From the NCBI RefSeq assembly GCF_901933205.1, contig NC_044600.1, forward strand, positions 620,001 to 684,000: a stretch of DNA of 64,000 nt. Reading direction: 5' to 3'. Under the pieces are notes generated by a model. It had not been told where the DNA came from and made no database searches. It saw nothing but the letters and a program-made list of their open reading frames with translations. Source of the DNA: Camarhynchus parvulus (lineage: Eukaryota; Chordata; Aves; Passeriformes; Thraupidae). The position numbers and the translations under genes were made by a program. Below, piece after piece: positions 53,356 to 62,687 of the stretch (positions are counted from its first letter, which is position 1; each line of letters starts with the position of its first letter).

Positions 53356-53497
53356 CGGCGGGGACCCGGCAGGGGAACCGAGCAGGGAGCCCCGGCAGGG
53401 GAACCCGGCAGGGGAACAGAGCAGGGAACCCCTGTACTGTACCCCGGCAGGAACCCGGCAGGGAACCCCTGTACTGTACCCCGGCAGGAACCCGGCC
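53356..53497. repeat. Short tandem repeats inside the CpG island (about 16 bp and 37 bp units)
   Basis: A few imperfect copies of GGGGAACCCGGCA or GGGGAACCGAGCA (roughly 13-17 bp spacing) lead into two 37-bp copies that start GGGAACCCCTGTACTGTACC at 53424 and 53461. The block lies a few hundred bases inside the intron that follows exon 1V. Confidence 0.88.
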
Positions 53498-53572
53498 GTG
53501 CAGCCGGCGCGGGCAGCCCGGCCCCGCACGCCCCAGCGCCGCGGGGCCCGGGGCGAAGCGGGGCGGGGAAAT

Positions 53573-53624
53573 CCCCGTGCCCGGCCCCGGCCGGGTCCCC
53601 CCGTGCCCGGCCACGGCCGGGTGC
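53573..53624. repeat. GC-rich tandem duplication, about 26 bp x 2
   Basis: CCCCGTGCCCGGCC followed by CCGGCCGGGT at 53573, and CCCCGTGCCCGGCC followed by ACGGCCGGGT at 53599. Each copy contains a self-complementary GGCCGG/CCGGCC core that could form a stable hairpin. Confidence 0.85.
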
Positions 53625-53955
53625 CCCGGCGCTGTCCCCGCTCCCGTCTCCATGGCGATGCTGCCCTCCCCGCCCCGCTGGCCGGAGCCGCCGCAGCGCC
53701 GAGCACCCCCGGCCCCGGCCGGGAGCCGCCCCTCCCTCCCCGGCGGGGATCGGGGGGCCCCGCTCCAGCCGGTGCCGCATTGAGCGGGCCCCGCGGCCGT
53801 GCCGGGGTGCCGGGCACAGCGGGTGCCGCTGCCTGCCGAGCCGGGTCCCCCGGCCGGGGCTGCCCCCGGAGCCGTGCCCCCCTCCCGGCCCCGTGAGCTC
53901 GGGCTGTCCGCGGCCGGGCCGGGGAACGAGCCGCCGATCGGGGCGGCTGCGCCTG

Positions 53956-53961
53956 CCTTAC
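53956..53961 (-). other. FGF13: Splice donor of FGF13 exon 1V
   Basis: On the minus strand the exon ends AAGG and the intron begins GTAAGG, a strong U1 match. Reading through instead gives a low-complexity Gly/Ala/Pro frame from the CpG island, which is further evidence that the protein-coding part stops here. Confidence 0.9.
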
Positions 53962-54010
53962 CCTTGGAAGCATCTTTCTCTTCTTTGGGCTTGATCACCT
54001 TCCCGCTCAT
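53962..54010 (-). CDS. FGF13: FGF13 alternative first coding exon 1V (partial CDS)
   Basis: FGF13 (FHF2) is an intracellular FGF homologous factor. It does not act as a secreted FGF-receptor ligand; it binds voltage-gated sodium channel C-termini and microtubules in neurons and heart. Read on the minus strand, this exon gives ATG then MSGKVIKPKEEKDASK, which matches the N-terminus I know for the 1V and 1VY isoforms, and ends with one extra G (phase 1) before GTAAGG. Phase 1 fits the family: G plus AG of exon 2 gives Glu of EPQLKG (form V), and G plus TT of the next exon gives Val (form VY). The ATG is the first in its frame after an in-frame TAG at 54113-54115. Its context is weak (T at -3, A at +4). 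The beta-trefoil core is encoded by later exons, which lie outside the window. The exon sits alone in a CpG island. Identification is by memory of the peptide; I consider it secure. Confidence 0.93.
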
Positions 54011-54560
54011 AGACCCCAGCTTGGGTGGGAAAATCCCCGGGAGCGTCGCGAATTCCGGCTGGACCAAAGAAACCTCGGGCGGGGGACAGCGTGCGTGCGT
54101 GTGGGGGATCCTCTACGCCGAAAAGGCTGAAATAACACCAGGAGCAGGGGAAGGGGGGGGAATGAGGAGCCGGCGAGCTGCCCGCTCCCCGGAGCGGAGC
54201 CTCGGAGCCCGGCGGCGCCGCCGCGGTGCCTGCGGGAGCGGAGCGGGGAGCGGGGGGCTCCGGCAGCCGCAGCACCGAGCCCCTGCGCCGCTCGCCGTGC
54301 CGGAGACAAAAGCGATATTCCCTGTGTCTGCCCGGCCCCGGCCCCCTCCTTCCCCCGCCTCCCCGGCTCTGCCTCCCCTCCCCAGGGCCAGGGAAGCGCA
54401 GCTGGTCCTGCAAGTCCCACCGACCGGGGGGAGGGGGGTACCGTGACTGGGGAGGGGTTGTTTGCTTGGGTGTGTTGGGTTTGGGTTTTTCTCTTTTCGC
54501 ATCCTCCCCTAATAATAATAGGATGGAGCAGCTGAGCTGCAGCCGCGGATAGGCGGAGGA
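54011..54560 (-). promoter_or_regulatory. FGF13: Probable 5' UTR / core promoter of the FGF13 1V transcript
   Basis: This is the stretch immediately upstream of the exon 1V ATG on the minus strand. It is very GC- and CpG-rich to about 54470, then has a short A/T-rich pocket with an ATTATTATTAGG tract (minus-strand sense, about 54510-54525). An in-frame TAG at 54113-54115 closes the reading frame upstream of the ATG. No clear TATA box is seen, as is usual for CpG-island promoters. The transcription start site cannot be placed from sequence alone, so the boundaries are approximate. Confidence 0.55.
54425..54456 (+). other. G-quadruplex-like tract in the FGF13 1V 5' region
   Basis: Four G runs on the plus strand (54425-54430, 54432-54437, 54448-54451, 54453-54456) with short loops satisfy the usual G3+N1-12 pattern (one loop is 10 bases). 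The plus strand is the template strand for FGF13. A further run of eight G lies at about 54153-54160. Folding is inferred from the pattern only. Confidence 0.55.
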
Positions 54561-55754
54561 GGAGGACGCGAGTCCCCGTCACTGCAGAAGAGGCGGCAGG
54601 TTTACGCTCGCGGCAGCGAGGAGGGCTGGAGGGGGCAGCTCCAGCCGCCCCGGCCCCGCGCTCCCCATCACCCGCACCGGGGCTCCATTAACCGGCACGG
54701 GGCAGGGCGGGGGCAGCACGCCTCCCGCTGCCCCCCGGCGACGGAACGCCGCCCCACGGCCGGACCCACGGCCAGCCGGGCTGGCCCCGGCCCGGGGAGC
54801 CGCTCCCACCCGGTACCGCAGGGGCGGCTCTGGGCGCGGGGCCCGGCGCCGCCCGCTCCCAGCCTGTTGCTGCCGTGGCGGGAGCGCGGAGCGCCGGCCG
54901 GGGCACGGGGGGCAAGGCAGGATCGGGTTCCCGTTAACCGCGGGCCCGGAGGGCAATGGGGATCGGGTTCCCCAGCAGGGAAGGCGCAGAGCCGCGCCGG
55001 CTGCCGCCCAGCCCTGCCCGTGCCCCGGGGCGTGGGACGGCGCTCACCCCTCCCGCCCCCTGCTCCATCCCGCGGGGAGCAGGCAGGGACCCCAAGAGCA
55101 GCCAGAGCCCCTCACCTGTGCCAACAGCGGCGTGTCCCGCCCCCCTGGCCGCCTCTCTTCGGTGGGGCAAAACTTCTTCGCCCGCGGGGGAGGGACGAGC
55201 CCGGTGCAGCCCCTTGGAGCCCGGCCCCGCTGGGCAGCGCCCAAAATAACCCTCCGGGAAGGGCGAGCCGTGCCGGGCCCGGGGAGCCCCTCGGGCCGGC
55301 GGCCGGGCTGCTGCTGCCCGCTCTCCCCAGGCCGGAGGGGCGCCCTGGCCGGGGACACGAGGCAGGGCTGTGCCCCGGGCAGCCCCCGTGCCCCGCTCCC
55401 GCCGGGGGTCCCGGCACAGCAGCACCCCCGGGGCCGCTATTTTTAGTGGGGCCGAATTCCTGCCCGGCACCGTCCCCTGCGGCACCCGGACGGCTGGGGA
55501 CGGCTGGGGACAGCTCGGCTTTCGGCGGCCAGCGCCGTGCCCCCTGCCCCGGGCTGCCAGGCGGCAGCGCAGCCGCTGGGTAAGGGGTGATGAAACACGG
55601 CCTGGGATGAAGGCTCATCCCCACCGCACACAGCGCCTGGAGATCAAGTGCGGTCAGGGCTGTTAGCGCTGTTTGAGCTGAGGATCAGGGGCCGGGATGG
55701 CTCGGTAGGCTCAGCTTTGCTCTGCAGGGACACAGGACTGCTGGGGCAGTGCTG

Positions 55755-55896
55755 AAGTCACCATGGCCCGAGGTATTTCAGACCACAGAGGGGTGGCACT
55801 TAGGGACACGGCTTAGCGGTGAGCATGGCAGTGCGGGTTAACAGTTAGATTTGATGATCTCAGAGGCCTTTCCCAATCAAAATGACTCTAGGATTC
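55755..55896 (+). mobile_element. CR1-type LINE, truncated 3' tail
   Basis: The sequence GAGGTATTTCAGAC, then GTGGCACTTAGGGACACGG, GGGTTAACAGTTAGATTTGATG, CCTTTCCCAATC and AATGACTCTAGGATTC reproduces the avian CR1 3' UTR in the forward direction. It is a short, diverged dead copy just upstream of the CpG island relative to FGF13, in the opposite orientation to the copy near 25.5 kb. Both retain the same 3' segment, as expected of target-primed, 5'-truncated insertions. Confidence 0.85.
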
Positions 55897-58800
55897 AGTA
55901 AGCCCTCTGATGATAGTGGGGTTGGAGTGCTCTCCATTAAGTCTATTTCACATGAACCTCTTCAGCTGTTTGTTTTTTTAACACATCCGAGGCTCTCCAG
56001 GGGGTTGAAAACCTGGTCTTTTTCTTGCCTGTTTCTCTCCAAACAGGGACCACTGAATGGAAATGGAACGGGGAAGGACAGATTCCCTGGTTCAGCTGAG
56101 CCAGCACTGTCAGAAGTAGCTGATGAACCTCAGCAAGGAGATTTCAGCTGTCCAAGACAACTTAGACCTGATTTTCAAAGGCACTTGCAGTGTCTTTGCT
56201 GAGAGCCAGTGACAATTCACACTTGTGGTCTGAGGTCTTTCCAACACCAAATGTCACTGACAGATGCTGTGTTAGTGCTGACAGTGAAGCTGCCTTACCC
56301 GAGCCATTCTCGCCTCTGCCAGGAGACCTGTTCAATTTTGCAGGAGTAGTTATTACACTGACCAAACCAGGCCATGCACTCACATTTACTACACTGGAAG
56401 GAGGCAGCAGCTCAGCAGGTTGTGGAGGAATTGTACCAACTGGTGGGCAGAGGGAGCTTCCCCTGCTGTTTTAAAATGAGTTAGCTTTTCCCCTTACTAG
56501 TTCTCAGGGCTTGGAAGTGTCAGTTAAAACAGTAATAAAATATCGTGTTATTCATGCAAAATCTAAGGGGATTTGCATGAAGCCTTATTGCAATCCAGGT
56601 GCAGTTTGCACAGCCTTTAATTTGAAAGCTGCCTTGGTGGCTCGAGTGCCCTAGTGGAGATGGGATCTGTGCTCAGGGTGCTGCCTTTTGTCTTCAGATT
56701 CCCCCATCAGTTCCTTGCTTTGAAGTGAGCATCTCTGGATTTTAGGGAAATCACTTCAGGTCAGGCTTTAAAACAGAATTTCTTTGACTAACTCAGCTAT
56801 TTAAACGTGAATCTGAACCTCGGTGTCTTGGTGCATCGCTTCCCAACCACAGTAGGGAAATTTGTCACCTCATTGCTTTGCAGCTCCTGCCCTGGGAGCT
56901 GAGAAGCACTCGGATGCTGTGGTGACAGAAGTGAAACACAACAAGCTGCACAGCACAGCCAGAAACTTACCTGTACATGGCCCTGACATGGATCCTGTAC
57001 CTCTCACTGACAGCATCCTCTGAGTTTCTGAATTTACAGCAATTTCTGCACCTCAAGATAAATCAGGTACCCAGAGGAAGGAGATTTAGTGAAGTTTAAT
57101 ACAAAGACATCTGATGTGTCTGTGTAAATGCTGTTTAGGTGCTCCCTGTGTGTCCTGGGAGGGTTTAAATTCAAGACAGTCTTTGTTGGAGCACGATTTA
57201 AAGTCAGATATCAGTAAATTGTTCTAATTACTCACCTTTTGTGCAGCTCCAAGATTCCAACAGAGTCATTTAAAGTGAGTGGCAACCAGCCAGGCAGCAC
57301 AAATGGCTGGAGCATCATCTGTACCCCTGTATGGTCTGTGACTCTCCTTCCCCGAGGGACAAACAGGGTTGCCCCGGGCACAGCAAGGGCTCTCAGCTCC
57401 AGAGTGAAGTGGAACATGAGGCTGCTCCAGCGGGCACACACAGCAGATCCCAGCTGGGCTCTCTGAGCTCTCCCAGCCCGGGGTGGCTCTCGGGGAGCGG
57501 GCACAGCAGGGCTGACGTGCTGCACGGAGCTGTGCCTCTCTCTGCTGAGGGATTTATTCCCCCAGAAACACCTCCCGGGAGCTTCTGGCTTGGCACAGGC
57601 TTGGCTAAGTCAAGCATCCCTTAACAACCTGAAACTGTAAACTCTAAGTGCTTTTATACAGCAAAGCTGCGGCTGCTTCATGTGCAGTAGCTGTATGGTC
57701 TGTCTATAAAACACACTCTCAAGTCATGAACATGCTTTTCCTGCCCTCGTAAAATATCCACAGAGACAAATATCCCCTGAGGAATTCTGGAACTCACACA
57801 GATGCAGTAGTGACATTGCTCCTCAATGTACTTTTCCCTTGGTTCTTTGGCTGATCCTCAAGTTGAAATTTTCTCTTTTCTGTAGGCAGGGGTTTGTAAA
57901 AGGTCCAGAGTCTACTCTTTTATATAGCAGGAATCTTACATTGTGCCTTTAAAGCTTTGTCATGATGGCTCCTGGTATGTTCCCAGTTACATCTGAAGTA
58001 AAACTCTCCCTCCATTCAGGCAAAGCAGGATCAGGCCTTACATTTAAGATTCCAGACAGGATAAAGTCTCACTAATACAAGTACTTAATCCTCATTTCAA
58101 TTTACATTTCAATATTCACACTGGCATCTAGAGGTGTCTATTCAATGTGGATAAAATAAGTAAGGCATGTGTCTGGTTTAGTTGCCACTGTTTTGCAGTG
58201 GTGCCTATGAAATCAGCCCAGAGAAATCCACTGCACATCTCCTTATTTCCTACCACTGCTTCAGTTGGAATGCCAGGGCAAATTTCTGTTCTACCAGTTG
58301 TGTGTCACAATAAAAGCCAGGGAGATTTACAGGTGAGCTAAATACCAAACACAGGGCCAAAGCACAGCCTGTCCCCAGGCAGGCACATCCCTGTTCCAAT
58401 GGGTGCTTCATTTGGCCCCTAAATTATTTTCACTGCTCCTATTCCTACACAGTCCAAAGCACTACACAGAAGATCGTTTTTGGGCAGACAGCTTGCTGCG
58501 CACAATCTTCTTCCTTTTGATTGCCAAAACCCAACTGCTACACGCAAACAGAGTTCCAGCTAATGGATGGCACAGAGATTGCAGTTTCATCTCTCTGAGT
58601 AATTCAGTCTGATCAGCAGAGACACCCTCACAAGATCCAAGTGGGAAGGGATAGTGATCACACATCCGTGGAATGCTGGCCCTGGCTGGTGCCAGGTGCC
58701 ACCAAAGCTGCTCCATCACTGCCCTCCTCAGCAGGACAGGGGACAGAAAATACAACAGCAGTCTCATGGGTTGGGATATGGACAGGGAGAGATCACTCAC

Positions 58801-60579
58801 CAATTACTGCCACGGGCAAAACAATTCATTCAATGTCTTACAAATCAAATGAGAAGTAAAAACTAAATCTTGAAATCATACAGAAGAAGCTTCCTGTCTT
58901 AAAATCCTACCCAGATGACCTCTAATAGATGCCTGCTTGCCACCTGCCTCTGAGGTTGCCCCTCTCCTCGGGTTTGATGAATTGCAGCTGTTTAGGGATT
59001 CTCCTTTGCACCAGCAGCATCTCCCCGACTCCAGGGCCTTCAGAGTGCAGTGACCATTTGTGCCCAGCCCTGGGGAGCAGTGGCAGAGGTCTCAGGTGTG
59101 TCCTGGGGCTGTGCTGCAATGGGACAGGGCAATAAAGGAGCACCTTTCCCTTTCGCTCCAGCTCACCCAGCCCTGCCTGCCTGCACACATGTGCACACAC
59201 ACAAAGCACACAGGGCTGGGTCCTTGCAGGAGTGCAAGAGGCTTGTGTCCTCTCCAGGGGAGACACTGGGGACCATAACCAACTGAAATAAAGCTTTAAC
59301 TCGATAGCTTCTGTTAGACACATGCAGAAAGAATTAATTATAATTGATTTTTTTTTATGTTTTTCTCTTGCCTCATAGCCAAGCAGTGTGCTCAGATCAG
59401 AGATGCTGTGTGCAGCAGCCTGTGGGCACCAACACTGCACACTTTGTGTGAGGCAGAACAGCACCTGGGCTCAGTGCTGGTGCCTACAAACTGGGGACAC
59501 CTTGTCATGCCAGCCTTCACTGGCCTTTTCCTGAAATATTGCCAGACACCACCCTGGAGCACCACGAAAACTGTGCCTTCAGCTTTGGCTCCCTGTTCCC
59601 CATTCCTCTCCTCCAAAACGATCCCTAGGTGTCCATACTTTTTAATTTCTGGTGACACTGTGCTAGCTGCTGATACATTATTCATACCCTGGGATCTGGC
59701 TCTCTGTGCCTCCAGTCTGAGTGGTCCCTTGGCTGTCCCTGCTTTGTATCCCATTTTGTTGTTCCTGCAGGGAATGTGCCGGAGGGATGGGGCTGAAATC
59801 CTGCTGGATCAGGAGCAGAGACCGCTGCTGCTGCCCTGTTTGTAAACACTCCCAGGCTGAAATGAGCAGGAGTCACAAGAATCATTTATGAACACCAGGC
59901 TCCCCCAGGCGTCCTGGGGAACGTCTCAGGCGTGTGCCCACGTGTGCCAGGTTTGAACAGTGCCCATGTCACCGTCCTGCCAGCTGCCAGCTCCTTGTGC
60001 CCAGCCCCTGCAGCCTCCACAGCCCTGGCCTGGCACCACCACCAATATCGAGCACATTTTCAGCTGCAGGGACTCCATAAGGCCTGGCAGAGAAGCCCTG
60101 GTGAGCTGGAATACTGACCCAGCAGCAGGGGAGGGTTTGGGGTCTGGGTAAACATCACGAGGCAGGAAAGCCTCCCAGTGTGAGCCTCTCTGAGCAGCCC
60201 TGTGCCGTGCCACTGAAGGAAACGGAGCCACGCTGCCCACAGCACACCATGGACAGGAACCAGGGTGGGTGAGCCCCCCGTGTCCCCTCCTCCTGCAGGT
60301 ACAGGCAGCAGATTATAGAAACAGCCTTGGCTTGCAGGAAAGCACAGCCAGAGGAGCAGTGCCACGCTCAGCCAGCCTGTTCCAGACAATCCACGCTCCT
60401 CAGAAGAGGCCAAACAACCTGAATGTGCCATGGCAACTAAACCTGAGAGTCTGCAGGCCCTGGAGCATCAGCTGGGCTCCTCCAGCCCTCGAGGCACACA
60501 GCTCTGACTCAGCTGTTCCCTTAGTAAGGGCTATGGGAGCACCCGAGTTGGTGACAGGCATGCCAGCATCCTTCAGGCA
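55897..60579. other. Single-copy non-coding DNA upstream of the FGF13 1V promoter
   Basis: No coding exon, tandem array or mobile element recognised. I looked for FGF13 exon 1U (peptide MALLRKSYS) on the minus strand here and did not find it. Confidence 0.5.
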
Positions 60580-60838
60580 GGCACACCTGGACAGCGGGAC
60601 ACACCTGGGCACACCTGGGCAGCGGGGCACACCTGGGCAGTGGGACACACCTGGGCACACCTGGGCAGTGGGACACACCTGGGCACACCTGGGCAGCGGG
60701 ACACACCTGGGCACACCTGGGCACACCTGGGCAGCGGGACACACCTGGGCACACCTGGGCACACCTGGGCACACCTGGGCAGCAGGGCACACCTGGGAAC
60801 ACTGGGCACACCTGGGCACACCTGGGCAGCAGGGCACA
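60580..60838. repeat. Minisatellite S, 10/18 bp units
   Basis: Built from ACACCTGGGC (10 bp) and ACACCTGGGCAGCGGGAC (18 bp) in mixed order, with about 20 CACCTGG cores. GCAGTGGGAC and GCAGCAGGGC variants occur. Single, double and triple runs of the 10-bp form show ongoing slippage. Confidence 0.95.
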
Positions 60839-61897
60839 GGGAGGCCAATGTGCCTCAGCCCACCCGAGGCGAGTGTGGCAGGAGCCCAGCCGCCCCAGCT
60901 CACCAAACCCCGCAGATCCTGTCAGTCCAGCTCTCACACCAGCCCAGAGCTCCTGTACTGGGAAAGCACCAGCAGCTCCTTAGAGAAGCAGCAAGGGTCT
61001 GTGTGACACAGGCACTTTGGGGAGAGCCACATCCTTTCAAGAAGCAGCAAGAGTCAGGCTCACCCATGGCTTTTGGGAGAGCCATGTCCTTTCCCTTTCC
61101 ATTTGGTGCTTGTCAGCATTTCCATTCCTCTGCCCTTGGCAGAGCACCACACGTGCACCCCATCATGTCCACAAAATACTCAGCTGCAATTTATGGCCCC
61201 ACACCCTTTCCTGCATGCAGAATATCCCATCCATTTAAACAGGAGGATTAGAGGGGTAGGAGGAGGCTTAGCACAAACAATAGCTGTGATCCTGGTGCAG
61301 GAGTGATTTGTGGGAAGCCCAGGATCAAGGATGGCAGGTGCTGCTCTGCTTCAGAGCTATTTATACTCACCAACTCACTCCACAAACTCTTCCTGCTTTA
61401 GAGTGCTTGTAGGATCCCTTTCAAAGGGACAGGAGAGGTGTGCAGTGTGACGGCACGGGCCAAGTCTGTAATTTTAAAGATAACAGAATTAAGTATTGCA
61501 TAAAAATCCCACTATCATATACAAAGAGGAGTAGCCCAACATGAGCGGTTCCAAAGTAGGGAATCACAACAAACAAGGAAATATATAACAGGGGGGAAGA
61601 CACAAAAGGAGTGGAGGGGAACAAATAAAACATTTTTGCCTTGGAAAATACAAACCTCAGAGATCCAGGCTCAGACAGGATTATGTCTTTTATATTTTTA
61701 ACGAAGGACTCCCTGCCTCCCATATTTGGTGAACAGGGCTTGGCTGCTTACTGCTGAGGGCTGAGTGATGAGCATGCCCAGCAGGTGCGTTTGGGGTTTT
61801 GGCCCTGGAGCTGCAGCAGGCTCAGGGCTCCAGGGGAGCTGGGAGGGCTCCTGGGCAGCTCCATGGGGGCCGTGGGGCAGGGCCAGGCTGGGCCAGG

Positions 61898-62687
61898 CCA
61901 CCCTGCCAGGGCACTGCTGTCACACTGCCCCAGGGCCACCCTGCCAGGACACTGCTGTCACACTGCCCCAGCCTGCCAGGACACTGCTGTCACACTGCCC
62001 CAGGGCCACCCTGCCAGGACACTGCTGTCACACTGCCCCACCCTGCCAGGACACTGCTGTCACACTGCCCCATCCTGCCAGGACACTGCTGTCACACTGC
62101 CCCAGGGCCACCCTGCCAGGACACTGCTGTCACACTGCCCCAGGGCCACCCTGCCAGGACACTGCTGTCACACTGCCCCAGGGCCACCCTGCCAGGACAC
62201 TGCTGTCAGTGCCCCAGGGCCACCCTGCCAGGACACTGCTGTCACAGTGCCCCACCCTGCCAGGACACTGCTGTCACACTGCCCCAGGGCCACCCTGCCA
62301 GGACACTGCTGCACAGTGCCCCAGGGGCGACCCTGCCAGGACACTGCTGTCAGTGCCCCAGGGCCACCCTGCCAGGACACTGCTGTCACACTGCCCCAGG
62401 GCCCCTGCCAGGACACTGCTGTCACACTGCCCCACCCTGCCAGGACACTGCTGTCACACTGCCCCAGGGCCACCCTGCCAGGACACTGCTGTCACACTGC
62501 CCCAGGGCCACCCTGCCAGGACACTGCTGTCACACTGCCCCAGGGCCACCCTGCCAGGACACTGCTGTCACACTGCCCCAGAGCCACCCTGCCAGGACAC
62601 TGCTGTCAGTGCCCCAGGGCCACCCTGCCAGGACACTGCTGTCAGTGCCCCAGGGCCACCCTGCCAGGACACTGCTCTCAGTGCCCC
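61898..62687. repeat. Minisatellite T, 31-38 bp unit, about 22 copies
   Basis: Full unit (38 bp) is CCACCCTGCCAGGACACTGC then TGTCACACTGCCCCAGGG. A short type lacks the final AGGGCCA. A second deletion type has TGTCAGTGCCCC for TGTCACACTGCCCC and clusters near 62205, 62350 and 62605-62690. Open frames of over 300 codons in three plus-strand frames are repeat translations. Confidence 0.96.

Larger units (their letters stand above)
1..53961 (-). other. FGF13: Intron downstream of FGF13 exon 1V (inferred; continues past the left edge)
   Basis: Everything to the left of the exon 1V donor lies downstream in the direction of transcription. FGF13 is known to have very long 5' introns. I searched by eye for the exon 1Y peptide (it begins MLRQDSIQSAEL and contains CHEIFCCP) and for the EPQLKGI start of exon 2 on the minus strand and did not find them. 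The whole stretch is therefore best described as intron filled with minisatellites, one CR1 tail and single-copy DNA. A diverged or missed exon cannot be excluded. Confidence 0.75.
53170..55600. promoter_or_regulatory. CpG island spanning the FGF13 1V promoter
   Basis: A continuous block with very high G+C and undepleted CpG, packed with GGGCGG/CCGCCC, CCGG and GCGC words. It contrasts sharply with the CpG-poor, AT-rich DNA on both sides (before 53.1 kb and after 55.65 kb). It is the only such block in the window and contains exon 1V, so I read it as a promoter island. Long open frames on both strands here come from base composition and carry no recognisable protein apart from the 16 residues of exon 1V. 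Confidence 0.9.

Noticed and set aside
53120..53955. Continuation of the exon 1V frame for about 280 codons into the CpG island
   Set aside because: It crosses a strong donor and then has only Gly/Pro/Arg/Ala composition with tandem repeats; intron read-through.
54011..54067. N-terminal extension of the FGF13 exon 1V frame (20 more codons upstream)
   Set aside because: The extended frame begins at a TTG, not an ATG, and the frame is closed by TAG at 54113-54115. The known isoform starts at the ATG at 54010.
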